Origin: Azolla caroliniana
Lineage: Eukaryota > Polypodiophyta
Length of the DNA stretch: 64,000 nt
Assembly: GCA_043228905.1 (NCBI GenBank)
Contig: JBHGNT010000007.1
Location: 16,182,001-16,246,000 of the forward strand
Direction of reading: 5' to 3'
Part shown: positions 17,522-28,899 of the stretch, piece after piece
Layout of the letters: each line of letters opens with the position of its first letter
How positions within the stretch are numbered: the first letter of the stretch is position 1
Translations under genes and position numbers: made by a program
Notes under the pieces: generated by a model
What the model was told of the DNA's origin: nothing
Database searches by the model: none
What the model saw: only the letters and a program-made list of their open reading frames with translations

Positions 17522-18741
17522 GCCCGAACTAGCGCTTTGACAATCAGCCCGTGTCCGCGCTCTACCTTCCCGTTCGCCTCCGGATTGTACGCTATGGTGA
17601 GCGAAAGTTTGACTCCTAGCCGGTCGAACAGCTCTTCGGCCTCTTCTGCGTCCAACTCACCACGGTCAGCCACGATCTTCCCTACACACCCGTATCGACA
17701 TACCACGTCCTCAATCAAAAACCGACACACGGCTGCAGTCATCTTGTTCTGCAGGGCTCGGCCTTCAACCAGGTTCGTTAGATCCTCCCGAGCCAGCACC
17801 AGATACCGCATCTGTCCTACCCCCATTGGCATCGTCACCGAATCCACCATCCACTTGAAGTGGACGGTCGGAGGGTAGGTCGGGTGAAGCTCGTCTCGGT
17901 GTCGGATCATGGAGTGCACCTGACAGCTTTCGCAAGTCACCACGAACCGATGCACGTCCCGATATAGTCCCGGCCACCAGTACTTCCCCTTTAGCTTTGT
18001 GAACGTGGCCCACGTTCCACGGTGTCCTGCCCAAGGACTGTCGTGGTACGCCGCCAGCAAATCCTCCTGTTCCTCCTTCTTCGCCACTACTCGGAGCGGG
18101 ATGTCGTTCCTCTTCTTCGGGTGCTTCCATATGTACCCGTCCCGGAGAAAGAATCGGTACGCTTTCTTCCAAATCCGGTTGGCCTCATCCTTTGTCCATG
18201 CCGCGTCCGGTGTCATTGTTTTCAGGAACCCGCTGATCTGCAGCCACTCCCCGTTGTACCTACTCTTGTCGAAATCGTTAAGCATTGGAGTGCATTCCCT
18301 GCCGGTTGTTACATAAGCCACCTCGAAGAAGTCCACGCCGACTTCCTCGTCCTCCGAAACCATGCCGCCCTCGTTTTCGAACCTCGCCCTTGAAAGCATG
18401 TCGGCCATGGCATTGTCTTTCCCGGAAATGTGTCGTATTTCCGGATTCAGGGACTTGATGTACGCTATCCACCTGAGCATTGCCAGGTCCGGCGTCGCGC
18501 ATCCAGAAACCATGCCGAGAATTGGCAGGCAGTCCGTCTCGATAATTACCTCTGTCCCGATCAAGTAGTCTTTATCGGCCTTTACCGCCGAAACGATACC
18601 CCAGAGCTCTCGGTAAACCTGGTCGTATCCTCGTTGTCGCTCCCTGAGGACCTTCGCGCCAAACCGGATCGGGAAACGCATGCCGTCCTCGTCCTCTTGG
18701 TTGACGACCCATCCGATCCCGGTCGGACTTGTGTCTACCAT
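17443..18741 (-). CDS. RNase H and integrase part of element J pol
   Basis: RNase H begins with MVDTSPTGIGWV, with further acidic residues in RELWGI and ETDCLPI. The integrase finger reads H-H-C-C (YHDSPWAGHRGTW, then TCESC). The catalytic core has D in MVDSV, D in VADRGEL and E in GKVERGHG. Exactly 34 residues separate the second Asp and the Glu, one fewer than the DD35E of I and G. The frame is the same as the preceding pol ORF (20397-18778), from which only a TGA at 18780-18778 separates it. At that place D reads Gln and E reads Arg, so this may be a CGA to TGA change. The frame ends by frameshift. Confidence 0.9.
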   Translation of the reverse strand: MVDTSPTGIGWVVNQEDEDGMRFPIRFGAKVLRERQRGYDQVYRELWGIVSAVKADKDYLIGTEVIIETDCLPILGMVSGCATPDLAMLRWIAYIKSLNPEIRHISGKDNAMADMLSRARFENEGGMVSEDEEVGVDFFEVAYVTTGRECTPMLNDFDKSRYNGEWLQISGFLKTMTPDAAWTKDEANRIWKKAYRFFLRDGYIWKHPKKRNDIPLRVVAKKEEQEDLLAAYHDSPWAGHRGTWATFTKLKGKYWWPGLYRDVHRFVVTCESCQVHSMIRHRDELHPTYPPTVHFKWMVDSVTMPMGVGQMRYLVLAREDLTNLVEGRALQNKMTAAVCRFLIEDVVCRYGCVGKIVADRGELDAEEAEELFDRLGVKLSLTIAYNPEANGKVERGHGLIVKALVRACGGQVGNWPRLLPYALWVDRTTHSR

Positions 18742-18777
18742 TACGTAAATTGGAGTGTTCTTTCCGTAGACAGCCTT

Positions 18778-20397
18778 TCAGAGCGCCGGAGCTGCGGCAA
18801 GTGCTTCCTTCATCTTTCGGACAGACTCCGTATGCTTGTCTCTCCACTCGAATTTTCGCCCCTTTTTCAGCAACCCGTATAACGGCTCCGCGACGTGGGC
18901 GTAATGTGGGATCCATATGTGGTAGAACGCGCATGCTCCCAAGAACCTACGAACCTCCGTGACCGAGCTATAGTCGTGCTTCATCGCGGAGATGGCTTCT
19001 ACCTTAGCCAGAGATGGTTTCCGGCTGTACGACCCGTATAGGTGTCCGACGACCATGATCTCTGATTGCCCGAAGGCTGATTTTTCCCCGAAGAAGATGA
19101 GCCTCGCGCCCTCTAACCTCTGCAGCACCTTCTCGCAGTCATTGATGTGCGTCGCCACGAATTTCCGGCATCCATCCGGTCCGATCGTCTCGTCCCTTGC
19201 TTCCACCGGGCATCCCTTGATCGGGACGTCATCCAAAAACGGCATGGTGATGTCCGGGATACAATCCCTCAGCACCTTGTTCATTGCGTTCACCATGTGT
19301 GCCACCGAGTTCGTCCCTCCTTGCGGCAGGGTACACATCTGTACTAGGCCGAGAGGAGTTCGCATTGTCGTGATGTCTCTACTCTCTATGGCTAGCTGGA
19401 ACTGATCGTACCCCGAGTAGAGATCACCGACCGAGTAAATCGACCTTCCGGTGAAGGCCTCCGCGAACTCGTCTATTGGCGGTCCAATTCCTGCGTTTCG
19501 AATGGTCACCTCGTTGACCGGTTGCAAGTCTTGAATAAAGCGCAGCGTGCCGTTCTTCTTCGGCACCGTAAGCCACCGATTCGAATACGGGGCACTCGAC
19601 GGTTCGAGAATGCCCATCTCCACCTTTTGCTTTAGGAGCTCCATCAACTTCGGGATGTGAGCTCTTGGCATTGGAATCGGCTTGAGATTCCACAGTACAT
19701 GCGGTACCGTGAAGATCACCATCGGTTCGACAACTGTCCGGTCTACGCACCCGATCTCCTCTGGCGAGAATGTGAAAGCCATCCCGTGCCCCCCGAGCAT
19801 TCTCCGAAACCGGTCCTCCTCCTCCGGCAGTAGGAAGCCGCCCCCACCGACCTTGAGCTCCCGTAGCATTAGGTCGGTGAACCAGTGCCCTATGCCAGCC
19901 GGATTGCGTAAGCTTGGGTCTGACGCGACCCCTTTTATCCGCTCCTCACTGCCCTCCGGCAAGGGTGTCGCGACTGGCCTCACCTTCCGGTCCACAGTCT
20001 TGTATCTCGTGCTCACCCGGACCGTCCGATCCAACTCGAGCCCTTTACTGAAGTCCGCGATGACTTCGTACATCCTTTCCGAACATACCGGAACCGTCCA
20101 GTCCTTTTTAAGGAGTCCTCCGACTACCTCTCGCGGCTCCCCCAAGGTATCGTCAAAAGAGACCGCCTCCACGGCTCCGTTGATTTCCTCTCCAGGGCTG
20201 AGGATACCCCACGCCCGAAGTCGCTCCTCCACCCTTTTCTTCTTCCGGCCAACGACGTCGACTATCGTACACCTTCCGTTGTCGGAGAACCAAAATTTCC
20301 TACTCATAGTACAGGTCTTCTTCGCTATCATACACTTGTGGGGTTTTCCCGGAGTGTCCGGACTATCGCGGCCCCACGCCTTGATAGCCCTCTTCAA
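18778..20397 (-). CDS. Reverse transcriptase part of element J pol
   Basis: A roughly 220-residue N-terminal region of unknown role (SRKFWFSDNG, RYKTVDRKVRPVA) precedes the RT. RT motifs follow in order: NRWLTVPKKNGTLRFIQDL, GDLYSGYDQFQLAI, LPQGGTNSVAHMVNAMNKVL and the catalytic MPFLDDVPIKG. FLDD takes the place of the usual Y(V/I)DD. The thumb and connection reach to 18778, where TGA breaks the frame before RNase H. The same protein, more decayed, is found in D (25243-26701) and E (36374-37700). The lineage is not one I can name among the standard plant gypsy clades. Confidence 0.9.
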   Translation of the reverse strand: MKRAIKAWGRDSPDTPGKPHKCMIAKKTCTMSRKFWFSDNGRCTIVDVVGRKKKRVEERLRAWGILSPGEEINGAVEAVSFDDTLGEPREVVGGLLKKDWTVPVCSERMYEVIADFSKGLELDRTVRVSTRYKTVDRKVRPVATPLPEGSEERIKGVASDPSLRNPAGIGHWFTDLMLRELKVGGGGFLLPEEEDRFRRMLGGHGMAFTFSPEEIGCVDRTVVEPMVIFTVPHVLWNLKPIPMPRAHIPKLMELLKQKVEMGILEPSSAPYSNRWLTVPKKNGTLRFIQDLQPVNEVTIRNAGIGPPIDEFAEAFTGRSIYSVGDLYSGYDQFQLAIESRDITTMRTPLGLVQMCTLPQGGTNSVAHMVNAMNKVLRDCIPDITMPFLDDVPIKGCPVEARDETIGPDGCRKFVATHINDCEKVLQRLEGARLIFFGEKSAFGQSEIMVVGHLYGSYSRKPSLAKVEAISAMKHDYSSVTEVRRFLGACAFYHIWIPHYAHVAEPLYGLLKKGRKFEWRDKHTESVRKMKEALAAAPAL

Positions 20398-20465
20398 AAA
20401 TCCTCCCGGCTTTCGCCCCCGAGGGTCTAGCGGTTCCTCTCATGGTTCGGTCTCACCATCAGGAA

Positions 20466-21041
20466 CTAGACCGAGTGACGCCCATCCTGGCTCTTGACCC
20501 TCGCATAGGCCGAGCCGTTGTCCAGCACCTTGGTCTCCATCCGTGCTACCGTGATGTACGGTTCTCCTAGTATAACCGGATGTGAGGACGTCTCCTGCAC
20601 GAAGAAGTGCTGGTCAATCTCGACATCGCCGATCTTTACTCGTACATTCGGGTAGGCTCCATGCAGTTCTTCGGTGCCACGCGTCGCTGCCCGTATCTTC
20701 CACCCGTGCTTGGTGTTGATCGGCCATTTCCCCTTCTTGTAGAAGTCCATGGACATCAAATTGATTTCTGAACCGTGGTCCACCAACGCCACCACCGGTT
20801 CATGAACATCTCCGATCTTCACGGGGGTCTCTGTAGTCGCTCTGGCCCAGTGCGGCCTCGAATAGTGGCTCTCCGCCAACTCGTCTTCCAACGCCATGTC
20901 CTCTATGTGCGTCGTTCGCACCTCTACCGGCTTCTCCGGTTCTTCCTCCGTCGACAGCCTCTTCCTCTTCACCAAGTCTACGATGGAGTCATGGAACTCC
21001 TTCTTGGCGATCCCGAGCGCTTCCCTTAGCAACAGTTCCAC
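20466..21041 (-). CDS. Aspartic protease part of element J
   Basis: The frame contains VVALVDHGSEINLMS, the active-site motif of a retropepsin with His where Thr or Ser is usual (DHGS instead of DTG/DSG). A second half follows with VILGEPYI, like the GRPW-type flap region of other gypsy proteases. D has the same DHGS at 27159-26959, so the His is a feature of the group and not a chance mutation. It would cut Gag-Pol into mature proteins. The start given is the first in-frame Met; in the living element it was probably fused to gag or pol by a continuous frame now broken. Confidence 0.8.
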   Translation of the reverse strand: MELLLREALGIAKKEFHDSIVDLVKRKRLSTEEEPEKPVEVRTTHIEDMALEDELAESHYSRPHWARATTETPVKIGDVHEPVVALVDHGSEINLMSMDFYKKGKWPINTKHGWKIRAATRGTEELHGAYPNVRVKIGDVEIDQHFFVQETSSHPVILGEPYITVARMETKVLDNGSAYARVKSQDGRHSV

Positions 21042-21251
21042 CTTGCTATCGAGGATTCATTCTTCCAGGATCTTTCGCAGGTCTGTGGTTCTTTCGATTT
21101 CTGTGCCCAGCCGGTACCCGCCCCTCTTGGGATTATCCCGGGCGCCGGTTACACCGGCCTCATTCCGCCTTTGCCCGAACCGAGTTTCATATCGTTGCGA
21201 GGGCCCGGCCCCTCCGGTTTTCCCTACCCGCTTGTCCTCCACCAGAGCCTC

Positions 21252-22498
21252 TTAGTTTTGACAAGCAGCTTCGACGAAGCCCGTCTTTTCTTCCACCGGA
21301 TCACTCCATCCGGTTACCTCCCGGACCCGTTTTTCCGCGCGGTCCGCCTCTTCTTTCCGTAGTCGTGCGCCGGCGAGGCCTTCTAGCATCGTCGGCCACA
21401 ACCCGGTTTTGTTCGTCTTTGGGGCCTCGCCACCTCCGACCCGAACACCAGTTGACGCCGAGTAGTGGACGGTCTCCGCGTGACAAGCCGCCGCCTCCTC
21501 CATTAGCCTTTTATACCTCCCCGCCCGACATTCAGGTCCAGGGCCCTTCGGGTCTCGCTGGCGTGCACCCGACCGTTCCACAGGTACACCACGTTGCTTC
21601 TCATCGCCTCGGCGAAGTCCCCGCAATCTTTCCGGATGTGGCCAACCGCGTCACACCACATGCACCTGTTTCCAGCCAGAGGTCGTCGGTCACGGCCCTG
21701 TTCGCCACCGTCCCTCCGTGCCTGGGCGATCGTCAGTTCCTCCAGAGCTGCTCCCCCGGACGAGCCCTTGACCATGCCGGTCGAAGCCGATCCGGTCTCG
21801 AGCCAATCTCGGGTCTCTTCCCCTCGCATTGGTGGTGTTGGCTCGTGCTTCCTTTCTACGACAGAGCCCGCCCTCGTTGATCCTTTGTCAACCCATTCCC
21901 GCCATTTGTCGAAACGGCAACAAACCCTCTTCACCACGGCCCAGTCAGCCGTCAGCCCGTCATCAGTCTCCAATAGGAGGCCTACTTGCTCCCGATCCCG
22001 CTCGTCAACTGACTTAACAAACAATAGGACACGACTTGTGTCCAGAATGGTCCGATCAAGCACCGAGAGGCACGCGAAGCGTTCCTCAAACTCCCGGAGG
22101 AGCACCGACGCGTTCCTTCCTTTGTCGGGGGTCTCCACCCACTCCATGAAGTCCCGCTTCCAAAGTCGAAGCGCATCTTCAAGCCCGTATTTTTCGAGGA
22201 GCCGACCTTCGAACTCCTCCCAGGTCTGGCTCTCGGCCCCTACCTCGAGCACCTCCGTATGGATGCCCGGTATCGCCACTCGAGGGAATCCGGCTAGACG
22301 CCTCTCTTCCGGAATGTCCCTCATTACCATCTCAGCCCAGTAGGACGCCAAGTAGTTCGTGGCATCCTTCCCACTAAACCGGCCGATCGTACCGACAACC
22401 GCCTCAATAGCCCTATCAAGGGCGCCGGTGCCTTCGCACGCACTCACTATACGGTCCACAGCCGAAGCCATGGCTTCTGTGAGGTCCGACCCCCTCAT
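21252..22498 (-). CDS. Gag of element J (with a frameshift near 21.5 kb)
   Basis: The frame opens at the ATG at 22498 (MRGSDLTEAMASAVD), 22 bp from the primer-binding site, and is open to 21503. It has a retrotransposon capsid-type helical domain (EEFEGRLLEKYG, FMEWVETPDKGRNASVLLREF) and one CCHC knuckle, CMWCDAVGHIRKDC. After a frameshift near 21500-21540 the rest continues in another frame to 21252 (RLMEEAAACHAE, RKEEADRAEKRV), matching the uninterrupted version in D at 45.6-46.2 kb. The C-terminus is Lys/Glu-rich. Role by homology: capsid and nucleocapsid of the element. Confidence 0.85.
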
Positions 22499-22519
22499 CT
22501 TCTACTCCTCTGCCACCTG

Positions 22520-22537
22520 TTCACATCGGGTTCACCA
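22520..22537 (-). promoter_or_regulatory. Primer-binding site, tRNA-Trp type (element J)
   Basis: TTCACATCGGGTTCACCA on the plus strand: one change (CG to CA) from the sequence at A, B and D. It lies four bases from the LTR. Confidence 0.78.
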
Positions 22538-22541
22538 AATA

Positions 22542-22612
22542 TATCGCGTTGTTACGCGCGTGCGTGGAGAACAAGGCGGGACCACTAGGGTCTTGGACCG
22601 AGGAATAGGTGA

Positions 22613-22643
<31 letters not shown>

Positions 22644-23225
22644 CGCTCACTCACGTATAGACAAAGAAGCGCACGGGGACGCGGCCCAACAACACAAGAG
22701 ACACGAGTTGAGAACACTAGAGTATGTATGTAAATATATGCATGTATTTGTATGTATGCAGACGACTCGAACGGTTACAGCCGATCAAGTCGGCGAGGTG
22801 GATGCCGACGCCTGATCACCCACGCACACAGGGGAGCAAGATGGAGATTCTGTCGGAAGCTCACGATCGTTCCACGGAGCAGAATCAGCCTCCTAAGAAC
22901 CTGCGCAAAAGAAAGCTATGGAGAGAAGAAGAGCTCGGTCCCAGTCCGACAGCACTTCGTCCCCTCCAGCACGCGATACCTTCTCTCCCTGTCTCCCTCT
23001 CTTTTATAGCTCAAGGAGGGAGGCCGTCTTACCCGTTTACATCACATTAATTCTCTGTCCTTTCGGATAGAGATACTCCTCGATTCTCCCTATAGAATAT
23101 TGCTACCTAGAATTTGACCTTTGTTCCTACCTATCTACTGTACAACAAGGGGCGTGCCCACGTGTAAGGGCCGGTTCACTCACGCTATACACGGTTTGCG
23201 CCTGGGGACAGTTTTCTTCACGACA
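22542..23225 (-). repeat. 5' LTR of element J
   Basis: This intact 684-bp LTR reads TATCGCG to CACGACA on the plus strand. It contains a GA microsatellite (about 22618-22643). The plus strand shows CTCTTTTATAGCTC near 22999-23012, the likely minus-strand promoter. Confidence 0.9.
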
Positions 23226-23280
23226 GCGCTTTACCCCTTAATTCCTCCTTAGGCTCCTTAGGCCGGTTTTCTTCACGACA
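23226..23280 (-). repeat. Right piece of the 3' LTR of element D
   Basis: GCGCTTTACCCCTTAATTCC and the following CTTCACGACA match 47662-47707 of the D 5' LTR, with a 9-bp internal duplication (AGGCTCCTT). Its start duplicates the GCGC at 5454-5457. Confidence 0.88.
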
Positions 23281-26200
23281 TCCAGCCCCACCAAACCGCA
23301 CATCCACAAGTATGCGCCAAGAGAGACAAATACCGTAGAAAACCAGCTCGTTTTCACCCGTCGATTTCCGGTTTGTTGTCCCCGTTGTCCGCACTTACCG
23401 GGTCTGGCTCGTCTTCGTGTCGTTTCTTGAGCGCCTTGATCCTCTTATTGGCTACCGGTACTGTTATCCGCGTTCCATCGAGCTCTGCGAGGTGGTAGGT
23501 GTCGTTGTTGTTCGTGCTAGTTACAACGTAGGGCCCGAACCACCTTCTCACGAACTTACGCATTGCCTTGTGCTGATTGTCAAGGCTATTGTCGTAAACC
23601 AGAATCCAATCGCCTTCCTCGACCTTCTTCAGTCGTAGCCGGTGTGTCCAGTCGAACTGGCCTTTATTTTCACCCTCGCCGCGTGCAGCTTCAACTTCGC
23701 CTGATCCACATCCTCCGGTCTTTGCTTGAGTTGGCAAATCCGTGCCGCCAACAACTCTTCCCGAATCATCTCGTCTCTCCAGTCCACCACAGCCCATGAG
23801 GAGATCGTCTGCTCCATCGGCATGACCAGCTTCTGCCCGTACATCAGCTCAACCGGCATGAACCCGGTTACCAAACTATGCATAGTTCGGTCCGCCCACA
23901 ACGCGTAAGGTAGGAGCCACGGCCAATTCCCGACTTGTCCTTCGCAAGCCCGCACCAACGCCTTCACAATCAGCTGGTGCCCGCGCTCTACCTTCCTGTT
24001 TGCCTCTGGATTGTACGTTGTAGTGAGGGAAAGCTTGACTCCTGATCGGCTGAACAACTCTTCCGCCTCCTACGCATCCAGCTCTCCTCAATCGGCCACG
24101 ATCTTCCCCATGCACCCGTACCGGCATACCACCTCCTCAATTAGGAACCGGCACACTACCCCAGTCGTCTTATTTTGCAGCGCACGGTCTTCTACCTAGT
24201 TCATCAGGTCCTCTCGTGCAAGCACCAGGTAACGCATCTGCCCTACCCCAATTGGCATCGTCACTAAGTCCACCATCCACTTGTAATGGATGGTCAGCAG
24301 GTAGGTCAGGTGGAGCTCATCTCGATGTCAAATCACGGAATGCATCTGGCAACTTTCGCAAGTCATCACGAACTAATGCACGCTCCGGTACATCCCTGGT
24401 CACCAATACTTCTCCTTTAGCTTCTCAAATGTGGCCCACGTCCCACGATGTCCGGCCCAAGGGCTCTTGTGACACGCTGACAACAAGGCCCTCTGCTCTT
24501 CCTCCCTTGCCACCACACGGTGTGGAACACGGCCCTACTTCTTTGGGTGCTTCCATATGTGTCTGTCTAGTAGGAAGAATCGGTACGCCTTCTTCCAGAT
24601 TCAGTTCGCCCCGTCCCTCATCCATGTTGCGTCTGGCGTCAACGTCCTCAAGAACCTGCCGATCTAGAGCCACTCCCCGTCGTACTCATCCTCGTCTAAT
24701 TCGTTAAGTGCTAGAGTGCGTCCCTCCCTCGCCACTATGTGAGCCGACTCGAAGAAGTCTACGCCAACCTCTTTGTCTTCTGAAACCATGCCATCCTTGT
24801 CGGTAAACCGCACCCTCGAAAGCATATCGGCCATGGTGTTGTCCTTTCCGGATATGTGTTGTATCTCCGGGTTCAAGGATTTAATGTACGCGATCCACCT
24901 GAGAATTTCCAAGTTTGGCGTCGCGCATCCTGAAACCATACAGAGGATCAGTAGGCAATCCATCTCAATTACTACCTCCGTCCCGATCAAATAGTCCTTG
25001 TCGGCCTTGACCGCCGAAACGATACCCCAGAGTTCGTATTTAACTTGGGCGTATCCTCGCTGCCACTCGCTCAGTACCATTGCTCCGAACCGGATGGGGA
25101 ACCTAGTGCCGCTCTCGTCCTCCTAATTGATCATCCATCCGATCCCGGTCGGGCTCGTGTCTACGGTTTCATAGATCGGAACCTCCTTGTTGTAAACTGC
25201 TTTCTGGAGTGTCAGTGCCACGGTAAGCACTTCTTTCAATCTCTAGACCGACTCCGTATGTTCCTTGTCCCATCTGAACTTACGCCCTTTCTTTAGCAAC
25301 CCGTAGAGTGGCTCCGCAACATGTGCGTAATGCGGGATCCAAATGTGATAGAACACGCATGTGCCCAGGAACCTCCGAACCTCCTTAACCGACTTGCATT
25401 CTTCCTTCATTTCGGAGATGGCTTCTACCTTCGCTGGAGACGGTTTCCGGCAAGTGTCCAACAACCAGGATCTCCGACTGCCTGAAAGATGATTTCTCTC
25501 CGAAGAAGGTGAGGCGCGTGCTCTCGAACCTCTGCAACACCTTCTCGCAACTGTGGATGTGATCCGAAACGAATTTCCGACATCCGTCCGGCCCACCCGA
25601 TTCATCCTTATCTTCCACCGGACATTCTTTTATGAGGATGTCGTCCAAGAATGGCATGGTGATGTCCAGGATGCAATCCCTAAGCACCTTATTCATTGCG
25701 TTCACCATGTGCGCCACCGAGTTGGTCCCTCCTTGCGGTAGGGTACACATCCGCACTAGGCTGAGAGGACTCCGCATCGTCGTAATATCCCTGCTCTCTA
25801 CGGCTAGTTGGAATTGGTTGTACCCCGAGTACAGATCACCAACCGAATAGATCAACCTCCCAGCGAAGGCCTCCGCGAACTCGTCGATGGTCGGCCCGAT
25901 ACCTGCGTTCTGAATGGTCACCTTGTTGAACAATTGTAGGTCCTGAATGAAGCGCAGCGTGCCGTTCTTCTTCGGCACGGTAAACCACCAATTCGAATAC
26001 AGGGCACTCGACAGCTCGAGGATGCCCATATCTACCTTCTGCTTCAACAACTCCATCAACTTCGGGATGTGAGCTCTGGGTACCGGAATCGGCTTGAAGA
26101 TAACCATTGGTTCCACGACCATCGGGTCCACGCGCCTGATCTCCTCCGGCGAGAATGCGAAGGCCTTCCCGTGCCTCCCGAGCATCCTCCGAAATCGGTC

Positions 26201-27555
26201 CTCCTCCTCCAGTAGTAGAAAGCCACCCCCACCGATCTTGAGCTCCCATAGCATTATCTCGGTGAACCGATGCCCTATGCCGTCCGGACTCCGCAAAGTT
26301 GGGTCTGACGCAACCCCCTTCATCCGTTCCTTGTTGCACCTCCGACAAGGGAGCCACAACTAGCCTCACCTTCGGGTCCACAGTCCGAAGAAGGCCTCTA
26401 CGCAGGCCGTCCGATCCGATTCGGCCTTCATCCCGAAGTCGGAAATGACTTCGTACATCTCCACAGAACCAACCGGAATCACCCGGTCATCGCTGAGGCC
26501 TTCTTCGACCACCTTCCCTATCTCTCTTAGGGTGTCGTCGAAAGAGACCCCCTCCACGGTGCCACCAATCTCTTCGTCGGGGTTGAGGGCTCCGTACGCC
26601 CTGAGGCGCTCCTCCGCCTGCTTCCTTTCCCAGCCGCTGATGCCGGTTATCGTACAACCTCCACTATCGGAGAACCAAAATTTCCTACCTATGGTACACA
26701 TGTGGGGATCCTCCGAGGTGTTCGGACTATCGCGGCCCCATGCGTTGATAGCCCTTTCTAAAAATCCCCTCGGTTGTCACCGCCAAGGGTCTCATGGTTG
26801 CGCTCATGGTTCGGTCGCACTGTCAGAAACTGAACAGAGTGTCGTCCATCTTGACTCTTAATGCGCACGTATGCCGAACCGTTATCCAGCACCTTGGTCT
26901 CCATGTGGGTTGCCGAAATGTATGGTTCGCCGAGTATCACCAGGTGCGAAGATGTCTCCTACACGAAAAAGTGTCGGTCAATCTCGACATCTCCGATCTT
27001 CACGCGTACATTCGGGCATGCCCCGTGCAGTTCCTCCGTAGCACGTGTCGCCGCGTGTATCTTCCACCCATGATTGGTGTTTATTGGCGACTTTCCCTTG
27101 TTGTAGAAGTCCATGGACATCAGGTTGATTTTAGATCCATGGTCTATCAATGCCACCACCGGCTCCTAGACGTTCCCGATCCGAACTAGGGTTTCCGTAG
27201 TAGCTCTTGCCCAGTGCAACTTCGAATAGTGGCTCTCCGCCAACTCGTCCTCGTAGGCCATATCTTCTAGGTGCGTCATCCGCACCTCCACGGGCTTCTC
27301 CGGTTCCGGCTCTGTCGAGAGCCGTTTGCGCTTCACCAAGTCCACAATGGAATCGTGGAACTCCTTGGCGATCCCGAGCACCTCCCTTAGTGACAGTTCA
27401 TCTTGCTGTTGAGAATCCGCTTCTCAAGGACCTTCCGTAGGTTCATCGACCTCTCTATCTCCGTGCTCAGCAGGTAATTGGCCCGCTTCGTTCTATCCAG
27501 TGCGCCAGGGTTACCGGCATCATTCTGCTTCGGCCCGAACCGGGTCTCATACCAT
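23281..27555 (-). pseudogene. Element D pol and protease, decayed
   Basis: In minus-strand order: protease with DHGS (27381-26758, with stops), pol N-terminus (26701-26366), RT (26359-25385, motifs NWWFTVPKKNGTLRF, LPQGGTNSVAHM, MPFLDDILIK), thumb (25605-25243), RNase H (25190-24664), integrase finger near 24480-24330, catalytic core (around 24300-23900) and C-terminal domain (24057-23354). All are homologous to J but broken by many stops and frameshifts. One clear case is the second catalytic Asp motif near 24090, where ADRGEL has become AD-stop-GEL by a CGA to TGA change. The polypurine tract GGTGGGGCTGGA lies at 23292-23281. The D coding region resumes at 44250, because element B is inserted at 27556. 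Confidence 0.88.
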
Positions 27556-28185
27556 TGTCACGTTATTGCACACGTGCGTGTAGAAAAGGGTGGGACCACG
27601 AGGGTCTCGGACGAGGGAAAAAGGGAAGCCAAGAAAACCGACTCCGGACACGACCCAGAGGCAACCGAACACGAGAGAGAGAGTGTGTGTGCGAACGACA
27701 CCGACTCTTATGCACAGGGAACGAAGGGCTATGCTCCCGACACCACCGGATACACCAATATGCACAAACAAATACAAGCATATATATAACAAAGGAAAGA
27801 TACAACCTCGGCTTCGAACCGGGCTACGCTCAAAAGAAAAGACGTTAACCCTAACAGAGCTTTGCCGCCATGGCTACTGCACCCAGCTTCTCAAGAAGGA
27901 GAAGAAGAAGAAGACCACAAGACAGTTACTAACCCTAGAAATTCTTAACAAAAAGACCCTCTACAAAATGGTATACCCTTACGACTCAAAATGGGCAACC
28001 CCATTCAAGAGACCCCTCCCTTTCTTTTATAGCCCAAGGAGGGAGGACCGTTACAATGTGGGATCAATACTCCCCCCCCCCCCCTTTCTATACATCGTTC
28101 CCTACTATACATGTGCACATGTTGCACACCACTGACTTGCCCTTTCCACCCCGGTTTCACACCGTAGCCGGAAATCTTCACGACA
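27556..28185 (-). repeat. 3' LTR of element B
   Basis: Begins TGTCACG and ends CTTCACGACA on the plus strand. It matches 43627-44249, including the stretch GACTCTTATGCACA and the minus-strand promoter region near 28021-28032 (CTTTTATAGCCC). A run of 11 C at about 28074-28084 is shorter in the other copy. Confidence 0.9.
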
Positions 28186-28899
28186 TCCACCCCCACCAAA
28201 CCGCACATCCACCGGTATGTGCCAAGAAAAGAAATGGGTGAGAAATTTCGGCGACGGTGATCAACTGGGTCCTCCGCCTTACCGGCACCCGACCGTCTCG
28301 TTGGCTCCTTGCCGGCCCCGATCCGTCGACTTCCGCACCGCACCTGTCCTCCTTCCGGGAACTCGCCTCCATGGCCATCCTTGTTGTTGCCCATCACCTT
28401 CATCCCCTCGCCACCACCTTCCTTCTCCTTGGTCTTACGTTGCCTCAGCGGCTCGAACTACCAAAGTCTCTGGAACCGGTGTGGAGGATCCCTCTCCAGC
28501 CTTCTGTTCAAGATCACCTGAACCGGCAACCATACTTCGCGCCTATACTCCCTTTCGGTACCTCCGTGTGCCGACATTCCCTCCTCATAGTTCGGCACCC
28601 TCTTGCACGTGTGACCCTTTCGCACGTGTTGTCAACCCTTGCCCGGCCATATTGTGCATCGCCTTCCTCTCCGCATACCAGTGTCCTCCGTGTCCGGGGA
28701 AAACCTTGTAGTAGCCCACTTGGCCCCCTTTCGTCTCGCGCCGCTGCGACCGGTCTGAAGCCTTCTGCTTGTCGTCGTCCCCTCGCCCCCACCGGCTTGT
28801 CATCTCGGGCTTGTCTTGCCACGCCAGTCATTGCCACTCCGGCTGAGCCGCCGAGATCTCCAAAGCGAGTATGCGGGATCCTTCTCCAACTCTTGATAC
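28186..28899 (-). other. Non-coding interior of element B, part 1, with polypurine tract
   Basis: The polypurine tract GGTGGGGGTGGA (minus strand, 28197-28186) touches the LTR. The rest is GC-rich (CT-rich on this strand) and has only spurious ORFs. It shares blocks, such as TTACGTTGCCTCAGCGGCTC and CCGGTGTGGAGGATCC, with 35.7-35.8 and 41.4-41.7 kb. The interior therefore itself contains diverged repeats. Confidence 0.7.

Larger units (their letters stand above)
5458..23225 (-). mobile_element. Element J: autonomous-type tRNA-Trp-group gypsy element carrying nested I and K
   Basis: Read on the minus strand: 5' LTR (23225-22542), primer-binding site, gag, protease, RT, RNase H, integrase, polypurine tract (16846-16834) and 3' LTR. 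The 3' LTR is split into 5458-5740, 15642-15899 and 16695-16833 by elements I and K; its pieces sum to 680 bp against 684 bp for the intact copy. The two LTRs differ at only a few per cent of positions by eye. The target duplication is GCGC (5454-5457 and 23226-23229), and the empty site is visible in the D 5' LTR at 47662-47665. Several stops and frameshifts make this copy probably inactive. Confidence 0.9.
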
